Positions 42,641 to 54,954 of a stretch of 64,000 nt of DNA are shown here, piece by piece. A program made the translations under genes and the position numbers. The DNA is from Isoetes taiwanensis. Lineage: Eukaryota > Streptophyta > Lycopodiopsida > Isoetales > Isoetaceae. Position 1 is the first letter of the stretch. Each line of letters begins with the position of its first letter. The notes below the pieces were generated by a model. It was not told where the DNA came from. It worked only from the letters and a program-made list of their open reading frames with translations, and did not search any database. Location of the stretch: the NCBI GenBank assembly GCA_021234155.1, contig JAJEKV010000238.1, positions 374,001 through 438,000 of the forward strand, given 5' to 3'.

Positions 42641-44144
42641 GCTGACTAATTTGCAGTTTTGATCAAAATCTAGGGCCAGTGGCAGCTTCTTTGAGGAATG
42701 TGGCAGATTTCTCATGTTATTCCTGTCTCTTCTCATCATCTCTATTCTTGCAAGACGATTTTGAGCATTCAAGATATATCTATAGCTTTTGGAAAATATG
42801 TGCTTGACTCATATAGTACTCTCCCTAGTTTGGAACATGTTGATTTGGATCCTGTAGTACAAGCTAGGTAGAAGAAGAGGTTGAGAGAGACTTATAAGTA
42901 CGGAAGCTTCAGTTATGGCATCTGATCCAAGTGGGATCTTTGTACTTAACTTTTATTTGATCCATGAGGGACCTTTATTTGTTATAATATTTCCATTCTG
43001 ATGAATATAAAAAATTTCTCTCTCTCAAAAAATATAAAATAAACTAGCAAGAAGCACACCAGAAGGCTTTAGCAAGGTAAGACATATTAGGTTTTTATTT
43101 ACCCTTTGTGTGCTAGAGGAAGAACCTAAATCCAAAATAAAAACGGAAACACGAAACTTAAATTAGCCGAATTGAAGAAGACCGAAATTAACAGAGGATT
43201 GTTAGGGAGACGCAAATAAGGTAAGCTTTGCCATGTAGAATGCCACCTCACACTACGCCTGGTGCCATCGTCATGCCATTTTTTGCAGTTATCTAATTTT
43301 CATGGCCCTAGATTTGGAAAAAAGATCTAATGGTGGAAGCTAATGCCACATCACTTTTTACTGAGGTGGAAGTGCAACACGGATAGGCTAGAATTTGAGA
43401 AAAGAATGTAGGCCCGGTAGGGCATTTGAAAGAAGCTTCTAGCCGGTTTACTGCATGTGTACAAGTACCTCATCGTGCCTAGTTAAACTAGTTATGTTTG
43501 AGAATTTTGTAAGCATTTCAGTGTATGATAAAAGCCCCAAGGAGAACCCTCAGTGCCAGCACTTTGTTAATTTGTATTGATTGAATTACTTGCATTGAAC
43601 GAATTGCTTTTTCTGTATCCTTGCCATGGCCTAGGCATTTGCACTTTGGCTAACACTTTGGGCCCCCTTCTTTTAAGCATTCTACTGTTGCCTAATTTGG
43701 AACTGCAAAATGCTTATAGTTTTTGAAAGATGCTTCGGCACTGATCAGACTTCATATATTCCCTTATAAAATATGCTTAATGCACATAGTATATATTGAA
43801 AGGGCATCCATAAAGCGAAGTTCGCACACCGTGGTCTTTGGTAAAGACACAATTTATTGTGGTACAATTAGACTTTGTTACAACAATACAGTTCAAGTTG
43901 ATTGTTACAACATTGCTCATAAAATGTTCCGGCTCAAGCTAAATCTGGAATGTAAAATCATCATTTTTTGTCTCAGATCTTTTCCCTATAATACAGGACG
44001 AAATTCAACCAAAAATCAACGTACCTTCTAATTTTGCATACTCTGTACGCCCTTGCAGTTCCAGCCTCCAAGTAAAAGTTCCAGCTCCAACCCTATAATT
44101 CCATGGTGATAAAATGGTAGTATACAGATTAGGCTTGTGCTTGA
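42641..44144. other. Intergenic with a SINE-like copy
   Basis: No gene recognised. A plus-strand frame at 43723-44031 has no known domain. Contains the SINE-like copy at 43255-43440 and the box CTAGCAAGAAGCACACCAGA (43043), which recurs at 45791. Confidence 0.35.
43255..43440 (+). repeat. SINE-like repeat, copy 1
   Basis: Shares with copies at 45600, 54085 and 54955 the order TCTAATTTTCATGGCC, TTAGATTTG, AGATCTAA, GATAGGCTAGAATT and GGCCCGGTAGGGC. The 3' end differs and has no poly(A). Confidence 0.6.
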
Positions 44145-44294
44145 GCGGCGGAAATAATGGCGTCCTGCTTTATCATACAATGCATCTCGAGCTCCATAAA
44201 AATGAACATTATAAAATTGAGCCATGTCGCCTGTAATTCGCAGAGCAACGGCCTGCTGTAGTGGGGATCCGGAGGTTGGAGGAGGAGCAGAGTT
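44145..44294 (-). pseudogene. Pectinesterase exon remnant
   Basis: After an AG acceptor (TTGTTGCAG) the minus strand reads NSAPPP, then QQAVALRITGDMAQFYN and GARDALYDKAGRHYF. This matches the core of plant pectin methylesterases (family CE8), whose usual motif is GAQDTLYDxxGRHYF. The catalytic-region QDT is changed to RDA, and no other exon is found nearby, so it is a fragment without enzyme activity. The family removes methyl groups from pectin in the cell wall. It sits next to the small Mutator-like element at 44438. Confidence 0.8.
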
Positions 44295-44437
44295 CTGCAA
44301 CAAAATTTCCAATTCAGAATTGGATTTATTTATCATTAATAAGATTATAGAATACTTGGAAGTGTAGAATGCATTACTTTGAATGATATATACTTGGTTA
44401 TAAAATTCGAAGTGCTAATACGAGCCCTAAATAAAAA

Positions 44438-45152
44438 GGGAAATTTACCAAAATAACCTTAATTATTGACTTAATTCCCAAAAAGCCCTTTCTATTTTTA
44501 AAATTCCCAAAATGCCCTTAATTTGTAAGTATTTTCCCAAATAGCCCTTTGTATTTTAAAAATCATTAAAAAGCACATTTTTACAATAGACGATCATTCT
44601 TTAAAGGAGAAGTATTTCTTAAGATGACACTAATTTGGGAAATAAGTATCAGAACATCACATTATGACGAAAATATGCAATGGAAATGTCAAATAGGATT
44701 TCTGCAAACTAAATGGGGATAAAGCTTCAGATGTTGTTGCCGAAAAAGAATAGCAATCTGCATGACCACAAAGCAATCCTAACATTTGCCACTCCAAGTA
44801 TGAACATGTTTTAGACTCAATATTAACCACAACTGATCGCGCTGGCACTTATACTTCAAATACAAGTGCATCAGAAGGAAGTACTATGTACCTTCTAGCT
44901 CGTTCACTAGAGTGTATGCAGAAGCTTCTCCAAGATGCCCACAAAGCTTCTCCTTCAACACGATTCTTGTAAAAGTGTTCGCATTGTAAGGAATGATCAT
45001 CCATTGTAAAAACGTGGTATTTAGTGATTTTTAAAATACAAAGGGCTATTTGGAAAAATACTTAAGAATTAAGGGTATTTGGGGAATTTCAAAAATACAA
45101 AGGGCTTTTTGGGAATTAAATCAACAATTAAGGTTATTTTGGTAAATTTCCC
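44438..45152. mobile_element. Non-autonomous Mutator-like element (MITE), 715 bp
   Basis: The outer ends are perfect inverted repeats starting GGGAAATTTACCAAAATAAC. The terminal repeats extend, with mismatches, for about 170 bp each (44438-44610 and 44983-45152). The element is flanked by a perfect 9 bp duplication AAATAAAAA (44429-44437 and 45153-45161). Long terminal repeats plus a 9 bp duplication are diagnostic of Mutator-like elements. The interior has no gene. Confidence 0.92.
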
Positions 45153-45161
45153 AAATAAAAA

Positions 45162-47161
45162 CTACAAATGGCAAAGTTTGTACCAACGGGAGGGCAGAAA
45201 CTAGAATTCATGGCAATTTTTTGACATGGTTGCCATCATCTTGGATGTTGCATAGCCCGTAAATCAAGAAAAAAATCACTTTCAATCTGCATGAATGCTA
45301 GGGTTTGAGGGGCACAGGCACAATCCAGAATGTCAAGATGAATCTACTGCCTTTTGGGGCTCGATCTAACCATGGCAACTGCTGCAGCCGCAATCGCAGC
45401 CATGAAATGCTGCTTTTAGAAACTATGGGTGCAAAGCTTACTTTTCTGCCCTTGCCTTTGCATGCCGACACCGTCGACAAATGCCGACACTGCCAATGAC
45501 CGCAATGAAACAATGACCACAATGACGAGAGAAATGGAAAGAAGCAGGAAACGAAGGAGGCAGGGAAGAAATGGAAAGGAGGAGAAAGAAATTAGGGAAT
45601 TGGGAGACTATCTCCGTGTTTTTTCTCGGCACTTTTCAAATTTCCCCACCTTAGATCTTAAAAAAAGAAGATCGAACGGTGCAAAATAAAGCACATCAGA
45701 TTTTGATGACATGGAAGTTACACGTGGATAGGCTAGAATTGCACGAAAGGTTGTAAGCTTGGTTAGGCTGGTGTGCTAAAAAAAAAAAACTAGCAAAAGG
45801 CACACCAGAAGGCTTTAGCAAAGTAAGACTTTTTAAGTTTTTATTTAGGCTTGGTATCACTAGACTGCGATTGTTGGCTAATCTTTTTTCCTTGTATCTA
45901 AAGTCAAAGTCAAAGCCATTTAGAAAGGTCAAAGTTGTTAGGCAAAAAAAAAAGTCTTAGGATCATAAAATAGAGAATATAACGGTCTTATCTTGTGCCA
46001 CCTCAAATTTTGCTGACACATACTCTGGCCACAGGTCTAAATTAAGCTAGTATAGAGAATTTCAACAGTTGGGCTTAGCCAACTTGCCTATATATTGCAT
46101 TTAAAGGCATATGCCTAGTTTCAATAATGGGAAGGGGAAATGCAATTTGTTTAAAAGTAGAGATGAATTGGTAATTGCAAGATCAACTTGTCAAGCAACT
46201 TGGTCAAAAAATGTGCAAACCCCTCGCTTTTTTTATAGACATAGAAGCAAAAGAAAAAGCAATGCAATAGATGGCATGTGCACAAAAAGCAAAGCACGAC
46301 GTGCTGGCTATGCCTCGATATACATACAAATAGTAGATGTTCTTAACCTCACATCTATTGAGCATTTGGTAGTTTGTTTTAAAATAAGTTAGTCACGATT
46401 AAGAGCCTCCAATCCTGGACACGATGCCCAGGGTTTATTTAGTCCATGTGGTTAGAGTCCTAAAGTAAGTTGGCCATCATTTTATCTTTACTCAATTACC
46501 TCCATTTCTGTTTTCATGAAAAAAAATTCAATAAGGGCATTTATATAATCAATAATACTGGGTACTCCTACAATTGCTTGTATCATAGTGACTAATATAA
46601 ATAGCAGTATTGCTTGGAGCACAATGGGAGCCATATTATAGTCCGAAAAAAGTTGAAGGTGCAAAATAGAAAAGCCAAAAAGCAAATGCATACGTAGATT
46701 TCATGTTCTTTGCTGGCCAAAATCATACTTTTCCTGCACCAAACACACAATGAAATTGAAGGAAAAAAGGAACCATAACCTTGTGTTCGTCATATGGAGC
46801 ATGAAATCATGTGCAACTGCATCTTCTTAAAACTACATTCTTCTGAGCCATTTCTATAAAGAGCTGCAAAGCTTCCTTAAATGTCCCATGTTGGCATGCA
46901 TATACAACTCTTTTGGAAAATCATCATTCAACGTAATTCCTGCTATAATCAGTGTCAAAAATTTCTTTTTTTGGATAAGCCAGTGCTCACAGTTGATTGA
47001 CTTGTAAATCCATGTTATAAATGGTCCATGTAGCCAACCAATGATGTCCGCTCACATGTGTAAAATTCAAAAACACATTTCATTTAACAATTTTCTAGGT
47101 GTTAAATCAAAAATCACATTTTATATTTGCAAATCTTTGCTTGTTGTGGGCAACTAGTATG
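45162..47161. other. Intergenic, no gene recognised
   Basis: Apart from the SINE-like copy at 45600-45795 I see no gene or strong repeat. The plus frame at 46111-46392 and minus frame at 46488-46691 have no domain. Confidence 0.4.
45600..45795 (+). repeat. SINE-like repeat with poly(A), copy 2
   Basis: Contains CTTAGATCTT, GGTGCAAAATAA, GATTTTGATGACATGGAA, ACACGTGGATAGGCTAGAAT and GGCTGGTGTGCT followed by about 12 A residues. Same order as copies 3 and 4. Confidence 0.7.
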
Positions 47162-47848
47162 CTGTGTGGGGTTTATTGTGGGCAACATATGGATATTTGG
47201 AGGCCATTCTTCATCAAGTGAAGCTCCAAACTTATGAAGGTGTGATGGAGGTTTCACAATGTTAGCTTCTAGGTTGACAAATTTGTCTTACGTGATCCAT
47301 GTTTTTGTAGGCTGTGCATTGTCATCCTTACATTCAGCTGCATTGGTTATGCCATAACTTCTATTTTATATGCAACAATTTGTTGTTGCCTGCCTTGCAT
47401 TATCGCCATATTAGGCTTCCATGAAGAGCAAGCAAATGGAAAAGGTGCATCTGCCAAGACTATTAGTGCATTGCCTATATATAAGTCTAAGGACAAGGCT
47501 CTAAAGGAGAAGAAAGTGGAGAAAGATGAATCAAACAGTGAAAGCAGCAATGATGGTGGCTTTATTGCAGCAGGCACTGAAAAAGAAAGAGTTGTTTCAG
47601 ACGAGGATGCAGTATAATTTCTTCGTGACCTCCACTCTATTGCATTTGGCTTGCAAAATATTCTGATGAAGTAGAATTATGCGAGCTTCCTTGTACTCGT
47701 CATTTCCATGTGGAATGTGTTGATAAATAGATAAAGATCAATGCATTATGTCCTCTCTGCAAGCATGATATTGGTGGATCAACTGACAGGAATATGGCTA
47801 GAACTGATATGGCAGAAGACCAAAGAAGTGAACAGTCCCATTGAGCTG
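47162..47848 (+). pseudogene. RING-H2 E3 ubiquitin ligase, RIE1/At1g80400-like
   Basis: Exon 1 (about 47162-47239) reads GFIVGNIWIFGGHSSSSEAP, with TGA before its donor. The intron 47240-47310 has GT and AG ends. Exon 2 (47311-47615) reads LCIVILTFSCIGYA, ATICCCLPCIIAILG, KTISALPIYK and SDEDAV. After about 25 inserted bases the RING follows: CIWLAKYSDEVELCELPC, RHFHVECVDK, stop (TAG 47728-47730, Trp in homologues), INALCPLCKHDIG. The transmembrane part, the ISxLPxYK box and the RING-H2 order match this plant membrane ligase family. The first RING pair CCIC is lost and the conserved Trp is a stop, so it is inactive. The intron shows it is not a processed copy. Confidence 0.85.
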
Positions 47849-47989
47849 TTGTGTCGACAAATGGCCATGATTTGTGATGTAAAATGCAGGCCCCTGCCGA
47901 TGCTGGTTATGTGTACAATTGATGTTTGAGTGAGTTTTATTGATATTGGTGGTTAAAATTTGTGCCAGCAGAGTATTCATTTAACATAG

Positions 47990-49713
47990 TCATTAATTGA
48001 ATCTTCTTCCAATGCATGCTTTTCCCTGGTGCACATGAGAACATAGTATGAAACACCTTCCACATTGTCTGGTGCTGCAAAAGACACAAATACATCTGAA
48101 ACTCCTACAGTGTTATCTAAACCAGCCTCGTCTTCTGCATACAAAACATCCACATCATTTTCAGCTTCACCACGAGAGGCAATATGATCTGTGGGCTCCA
48201 AACTTTTTAGAGACCATTCTCCACAATGTTTAATATTCTCAAAATTCAACCAATTGAAGTTCATGCAAGCATCACAAAAGTACGAGAGTGGTTTGCATAG
48301 CAACTTTGTTGGATCTGCTGGGTTTATAGTTGACACAGAATGTATCTGCTGAGTACCAGGTAAAGTCTTGCAATTGAATGCTCTTCGCCTGCTCACATCT
48401 GCTTTTCCAACCTCCCAAAACACCCTTTCACAATCCGATTCCTTGGCCCTTAAAACGCGACAAGCCGTTGTCGCAGACTGCCAGCGGCATGCCATTTTGT
48501 TTTCTCGCCGCTCTCAAGCCACAACTTTGCTATACCAGCCTCGCCATCATGTGTGCCTTTCCCATGGCCGGATCCAAAGAAATTCCATATCACTCGAATT
48601 TTATTTTCAACATGGTATCTACAGATTCCATACCATGCCGTCTTGATTTGAATTGAGATGCACAACCATCCGACCACACATAATGAAGGTTTATGTGTCC
48701 ACCTCCATTATTCTTAGGCCACCCCAAATGTAATTTAAAACCATGTTGCACAAAATGAGTGTCGCGGCTTCCCGTCATCCAAAACATAGAAATGCCTTCG
48801 TTTTTTAAGCTTACCTTCTATTTTCATCATTGAAGTATGGACCAAAATACTAATTTGATCAGGATTCCAATGCTCGGATTGCACTTTCGTCCTCGGTTTC
48901 AATGTGTAGTTCTCTCGCAAAGTCAACAAATGCAACAACACACTATTATCGGGGAGTTTCTCAACACATCTTTTAAAACTGTTTGCTCGCCGAGGTCTTT
49001 GTAAAGTTATGATCGTAAACTTAGCAAGCTGATTTTTCATGTTCTTTAACAAAAGCGGATGCTTTGTCATTCCGATCAACTAATCTAAGCCTTACGGATG
49101 TACCTTTTTTGGATGGCTCATTGACATATGCATATACTCGCCAGTCGACATTCTGAATTCCATCTTCCTCGTTTGGACAAATGTCTAATTTCTTCACTCC
49201 ACATTCATCACATTCACCTTTGATGCATTTTAGTTTATGCCATTTACCCGTCACATATTTCTTGCAAATTGTTGTCCTCCACAAGATACTAACATTATCA
49301 AAAGTCTTCTTGTTTGCTTGACATACTCCATTGTTTTGCTGGGATGCACAGACACTGCAGCAGCAAGTGCAATTAACATGTATAGATCTCCTCATATCAT
49401 TGAAGGCCTTTCTGTACAGATCTGCTTGCTCATGTTTGACACAACAACATGTGTTTCTCTCCTTCAATGCCCTTATGCAATCAGGTTTCAGATACTCGAA
49501 CTGTCGAAGGCGAATTTTGATATCAGGATTCTGATATACAAACTGTTGATAAAGCTTAGACTGCAATAACAAAAGCATTAAAGACCATGTTAGCAAAATG
49601 ATGTCGGCAACCAGATGCCAAAAGAGTATTGAACTATATAATTGTACATTTAATGTATGTTCTATGTACATAAAATGTCCATCCAACAGTTCCACTGATC
49701 TGTTACTGTACAT
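47990..49713 (-). pseudogene. DDE-like transposase (SDGxxxQFK / SGHGKG type)
   Basis: Minus-strand reading, 5' to 3'. A Cys-rich region comes first (RNTCCCVKHEQADL ... CTCCCSVCASQ, GECDECGVKKLDIC; 49713-49021). RENYTLKPRTKVQSEHWNPD follows (about 48890-48830), where relatives have an Asp-containing DFAENY. KLHLGWPKNNGGGHINLHYV precedes WSDGCASQFKS (about 48680-48650), then NFFGSGHGKGTHDGEAG (about 48585-48535). The tail (48495-47990) has RALSYFC-like CKPLSYFCDAC near 48260. This series of motifs is known from uncharacterised DDE-type transposon proteins in plants and animals; I cannot name the superfamily. Frames shift near 49030, 48735, 48600 and 48480, so it is a relic. Confidence 0.65.
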
Positions 49714-49860
49714 CTAATGTACATCTAATGTACATCAGTACATCTAATGTACAACCAACAGTTCCACTGATCTGTTACTATACATTTAATGTACATCCAA
49801 TGTACATCTAGTGCACATCTAATGTACATCTAATTAATGTTACAATATTAGTACATCACA
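49700..49860. repeat. Tandem ACATCTAATGT repeat
   Basis: About ten imperfect copies of ACATCTAATGT, interrupted by a duplicated CAACAGTTCCACTGATCTGTTAC segment at 49685 and 49754 (the segment is shown here only in part by its start CAACAGTTCC). Confidence 0.8.
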
Positions 49861-51436
49861 TTAATGTTACAACTAGTAATGGTGCCCAGCATTGCTGGGC
49901 ATTCATTGGAAGTTTGTAAATGTTTTTTATTGCAATAAGGAATGTGTGCATTAAGCTTTTATTATTGGAATAAAAAAATATTCAAACATAGTTATAGTGC
50001 CCAGTGCTGCTGGGTATTAGTACAATGTAAGAAATCTATAGAAACTAAGGGGCTATTTCATCCCGTAGAATTTCTTTGTAGACTACATTTGGAGTGCACC
50101 TCCTTTTGTTTTTTAGCAGTGCTCCTTGTCTTGAGGTTTCTTGAATGTGTGCCGAGAACCTGGAACGACACTTAATTCTCAAGAGGTAAGAGCTGACCTT
50201 TACAGCAATACCCTTATGCTGCTGCTTTGTTAGAATCTCTCCAATTGAAAAAGTTCCAACTGGAGGGAGACTGAGAACTCTTTAATGATTTTGTAAACTG
50301 TATGATAGCCTTTTGGTCAAGATTGCTAGATGCCCCAGTACTTCTGCCAGTACCATATAGATATAAGCATATATAGTGTGGTAAATATCCTGCTACCATT
50401 AGTGGTGAGTGCCTTGCCATTAACGCTTGCAACTGAGAAAGATCCATTATGCCTTTGATCTAAAGTCCCTAATATCTCCAAGAGCTTATCAGCAACCAAG
50501 GATCTAAGGTGTGGAGATTCCCTTCACAATAATAGTTACTGTCAACAAACACAGTACCCCCAGTAGCCTAGCGAAAGATCATGATGCAAAGGAAAGCATT
50601 AGACTTGTACACAAATAGAGCAAGCAAAACATCGGGCTAAATTTTAGACATACGTGATCTGTTGCTGCAATGCAGCTTGTGCTATGTCCAAAGCACTTCT
50701 GTTGAAATGACTTCCTGCCATATCAGGCTGATTTTTCCTTAAAAATAAGCATTCATGTCCCGATAATACAAATAGCTTAGAAATGTCTTTACTTAAACTT
50801 GAAATGGCACAAAAAAAATTCACATGCAAGCCAAGATCTGGTACAAGAATAGGACCTGAGAAGCACAAATAGGAGAATTTCTTTTTCTTGCTCGAGCCTT
50901 CAAAGAAGTAGAAATTCCAGTCTCCATTCTGCGGAATATTACTGCAAAAACAAACCCTCGCTCAGTTTATATTTTTGAAGCATATCTACACCAAAGAGGG
51001 AATTCGTCATGTGCTTTCAGAATTCTTACCAAATTTGACATATTTTACCCCATGTCGTTGTATATTCCTTTGTCATATGGGAAAAGATAGAAGTTGAAAG
51101 TGCAATACAAGATGAAAGCACACAGTTAGAAGAAATAGAGAAAGGTATTTAAGCTAAAAGGGCATTAGCTAAAGAACTAGAGAAAAAGGCATTTTGGCAA
51201 TTTTAATAAAATATATAAGGGTATTTTAGAGTCTTTCCCTTGATTTTAAATAATGGAATGCAGTTTCTGACGATGTGTAGCAATATTAAACACCCTGCAT
51301 ATTTTCTAGGTTCTCTCGTTCTTCTATGTCAGGTAATGATCCATTCATTCCTGGTTACTGCTATTTACCGGGTACAAAAACAGCAGCACAATGCTGCATA
51401 ATGTGTCCTCACCAGATATCAGGAGGAGGATCTACT
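49861..51436. other. Intergenic with unassigned exon-like pieces
   Basis: Two minus-strand stretches look exon-like but are unrecognised: around 50760-50650 (RKNQPDMAGSHFNRSALDIA, ending near a GTATG donor) and around 50540-50350 (LRSLVADKLLEILGTLDQ). A short upstream piece at 50930-50850 starts METGISTSLKARARK and ends at a GT. They could belong to one minus-strand gene. GCCCAGC-A/G-TGCTGGGCA inverted repeats occur at 49885 and 50000. Confidence 0.3.
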
Positions 51437-53050
51437 TCATCTGAGAATGGTCTGAGTCCTCTCCTTTTCCTCCATTTTTTCAAATGTCTGGGACATGGCC
51501 TTGTGCATTGTCTCTGGAAGCTTGAAAGAGATCAAGACTGCCAAGAAAGCAACAAGGGAAAATATCATAAATGGGTAAGATGGATTAGTGTGACCTAGGA
51601 TCACAATAAGTGGAGCCACCACTGATCCAATCTGACATGCCTGCACATTTAGCGCCAGCGCAACATTCCTTACCACAGTTGGAAACAACTTAGCGGTATA
51701 GATATATAGCAAATTCACCATCATCATGACCGCCAAACATGCCTAATACTTCAATCACTACTCGGCAATTCTCATTATCCGCTTGAAAAGGTGAATCGCT
51801 CCATTCTTGTAAGAAACTTCCATTCTTGAAGGTATTCACTCCAAGAGGGGTTAGATCAGAGGGTGCACCTAAAAGGCCTCACGGGAAAAGTAAACTTACT
51901 AAAGTGCGCAGACGCCACATGATAATCTTTGCAAAAAACAAAAGTAATGTTACGCCCAATTTCTTAATTACTATAGTAGCTATAGCCATGGCTGGAGCTT
52001 CTGATAGACCATTCAACATGGAGCTATTATAAACATTGGCCTTTAGATTTACCACATTGAGGATGATGCCATAGTAGATTATAGCAGAGCAGAACCAAAT
52101 GAAGAGGGTTATGCACATTCTATAGCAAGTAATTGAATGCCTGAAAACATCACTCATACTGTATGAAACCTTTGTCTTTTCATGGATCCCTTGGACAACA
52201 AACTCTATGTCATTATTAGTAGAAATGGAGTCAGACTCAGTTGCCAGACATATGGTTTCAGGCATCTTTTTCCCATTTCTTTTCACCATGTTGGAGGAAG
52301 AACTAGAGAAAATAAAGGCGACAACAAAAGAAACAAAGAAAGGAAGCAAACGGAGATGCCTCAGTGCAAAAGGTAAGTAAGTGTAGAAAGATCATCCAAG
52401 CTGAGGGCTTGGTAAATTCCACCTCTATACCTAAGCCATGCACTAGGACCTATACTGGGAAATACCACAATATAAAGAGGGCAGAGGCTTGAGAGAAGAA
52501 ACACCATTTTCTGGCACAAGGTTGCCTAAAATCCTTAAGCTAGAATGCTATAGTTTCTAGGCATGGTATGTACCTCAACACTAGAATTCTATAAAGGAAG
52601 CTCCCAATCTGGACAATGGATAATGCTGCATAAACAAAAAGTAATGTTCTGCCCAATTTCTTAATTACTATAGTAGCTATAGCCATGGCTGGAGCTTCTG
52701 ATAGACCATTCAACATGGAGCTATGATAAACATTGGCCTTTAGATTTACCACATTGAGGATGATACCATAGTAGATTATAGCAGAGCAGAACCAAATGAA
52801 GAGGGTTATGCACATTCTATAGCAAGTAATTGAATGCCTGAAAACATCACTCATACTGTATGAAACCTTTGTCTTTTCATGGATCCCTTGGACAGCAAAC
52901 TCTATGTCATTATTAGTAGAAATGGAGTCAGACTCAGTTGCCAGACATATGGTTTCAGGCATCTTTTTCCCATTTCTTTTCACCATGTTGGAGGAAAAAC
53001 TAGAAAAAATAAAGGCGACAACAAAAGAAACAAGGAAAGGAAGCAAACGG
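51437..53050 (-). pseudogene. Organic cation/carnitine transporter-like fragment
   Basis: Major facilitator family. The 3' piece (51736-51437) reads LLYIYTAKLFPTVVRNVALA, SVVAPLIVILGH and FKLPETMHKAM, the last membrane helices of plant OCT transporters. The 5' piece exists twice (52349-51879 and 53046-52580) and reads AKRNGKK-like VKRNGKKMPET, YRMCITLFIWFCSAIIYYGI and LNVVNLKANVY, then LNGLSEAPAMA, matching helices 7-8. The 53046-52580 copy ends at a GT donor after SFLYRILVLR; the other copy diverges after VIKKLG. The N-terminal helices are absent. The gene seems broken by the duplication. OCT proteins move organic cations or carnitine across membranes. Confidence 0.75.
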
Positions 53051-53290
53051 AGATGCCTCAGTGCAAAAGGTAGGTAAGTGTAGAAAGATCATCCAAGCTG
53101 AGGGCTTGGTAAGTTCCACCTCTATACCTAAGCCATGCACTGGGACCTATACTAAGAAACACCATTTTCTGGCACAAGGTTGCCTAAAATCCTTAAGCTA
53201 GAATGCTATAGTTTCTAGGCATATTAAGGTCATGAAGGTATGTACCTCAACACTAGAATTCTATAAAGGAAGCTCCCAATCTGGACAATG
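51939..53290. repeat. Tandem duplication of a transporter segment, ~690 bp unit
   Basis: Copy 1 is 51939-52615 and copy 2 is 52640-53290, nearly identical over exon and intron. Small differences include a ~30 bp stretch around 52460-52490 present only in copy 1. Confidence 0.9.
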
Positions 53291-54084
53291 AAGTATGTAT
53301 AGCCCTTTGCTAGAAGTAAATGGCTTGTCAGATATCTTTGCACAATGAGCAAAGACTATTTAAGACACTTTATGCAGCATGAGGGACCAGCCTTCATTCC
53401 GCATGAGGATCCACAAAGCCTAAAAGAGGACGAATGGGGGATGCATTGATCTTTCTTAATGAATTTGATCAAGTGAAGGGAGGATATAATTTTCCTTATG
53501 CCTTCTCCAAATCTGGCGCATATATGTGAATGGATGCTCTGTGAACCCAATAATTGGTATGCCATAAACTTCAATGTGGATTAGCAGAAGAGGTTCATGC
53601 CTGCAATCAACAACTCACTTAGAGGCAACTGGAGAACCAATATATTACTGGAATCAAATCATATAGACACACAATTGGAATCATCGAAAACTTAAAAGCG
53701 GATCAAATTCAGCAAGAGCAGACCTGCTTGTATAAGAAAATATGAGAGTGTGTAGATGAGTGAAATGAAGACAGATCAACATATAAAACAAGGCCATCCG
53801 CTTAGAATAAAATGCCAGTCTATTGTGGAATGCAAAATTGAGCAGAGGTAATTTACCAGAAGAATTCTCATGCAAAGAAAGCAATCAAAACAAGGAATCG
53901 ATCCCAGGCATGCAAATTAGGTATTTGGCCGCTCCTACGATGCAGAGGTAACGCCCCTTTGGTTGAGAAGAAAAGGATAAAAACCTAGGAATGTAATTTA
54001 TCGGAGAATGAGAAATTATACTGATTTTGATAGAAGAAACTCACAAGGAGAAGTGCGATTGAGGACCGGAAAAGCAAGAATTAT
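53291..54084. other. Intergenic, no gene assigned
   Basis: A minus-strand stretch near 53590-53470 (EVYGIPIIGFTEHPFTYMRQ) reads as protein but I cannot name it. The rest shows nothing. Confidence 0.3.
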
Positions 54085-54310
54085 TCCCTGACTCTTCCCA
54101 TCTCCCAAGAATTATTCCGTGACTCTTCCCATCTCCCGGCCATTTTTTACGGATTTTCTAATTTTCATGGCCTTAGATTTGTGAATGTAGAGATCTAATG
54201 GCTAAAAATAGGCCATATCAGATTTTGATGACATGGAAATTACACGTGGATAGGCTAGAATTTGAGGAAAGGCTGTAGGCCCGGTAGGGCTGGTGTGCAC
54301 TAACCTTATT
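54085..54310 (+). repeat. SINE-like repeat, copy 3
   Basis: Has GACTCTTCCCATCTCC (duplicated at 54089 and 54120), TCTAATTTTCATGGCC, GATTTTGATGACATGGAA, GATAGGCTAGAATT and GGCCCGGTAGGGCTGGTGTG. The poly(A) is lost. Confidence 0.7.
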
Positions 54311-54954
54311 ATGCAATGGCGCCATGAGGAAGTCTACAAATACGAGTGCACATCTTGCTATAAGACATAGATTAAGGCACATCTTGGAAATCCAGCAGTT
54401 TTTGTAAGAAAGGGTACGATGGTCAGGGCTACCTATGTCTGCTTCATTACCACAGATTACGAGAGCAATAGCAGAGTTAGAGAGGAATTACAAGCAATTA
54501 GTAGAGCCAGAAAGAATTTGCAGAAGAAATCCTGTCAAAGCATGATCAAGACAAACATAGAGCCGATATAAAAAACTACCCAAGAAACCCCTTGGTAGGG
54601 CTGAAGACAAAATGGAGTCGACAAAATGTCTTGCGTGCAACCAAAACCTTGTAACAATGCGTAAAGCAAAAACGGAGGAAAACGCGGCAACACAAGAAAT
54701 AGTGCCGGGATTGCATCGGTTTGAAGAAAGTTTTAAAGGTCGCCGGCAGTAAGGAAAACCAACGAAAAAGTTTGCATTGATCCGAAGAAGTCCGATGGTC
54801 GCCAACGCAGAAGAAAACCAGAAAAAAAAAAGAGAAGAAAAAGAAAAAAGAAGGAGGCGTTTACCAGAATGGTCGGCCTCTATGCTTCTTTCCGGAGAGC
54901 GAAATCAATAGCACAAGCAAGCTCGATGATGCAATAACGCAAGAAGAATAAGTT

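Noticed and set aside
43723-44031. Plus-strand 102-codon protein
   Set aside because: No domain and AT-rich sequence.
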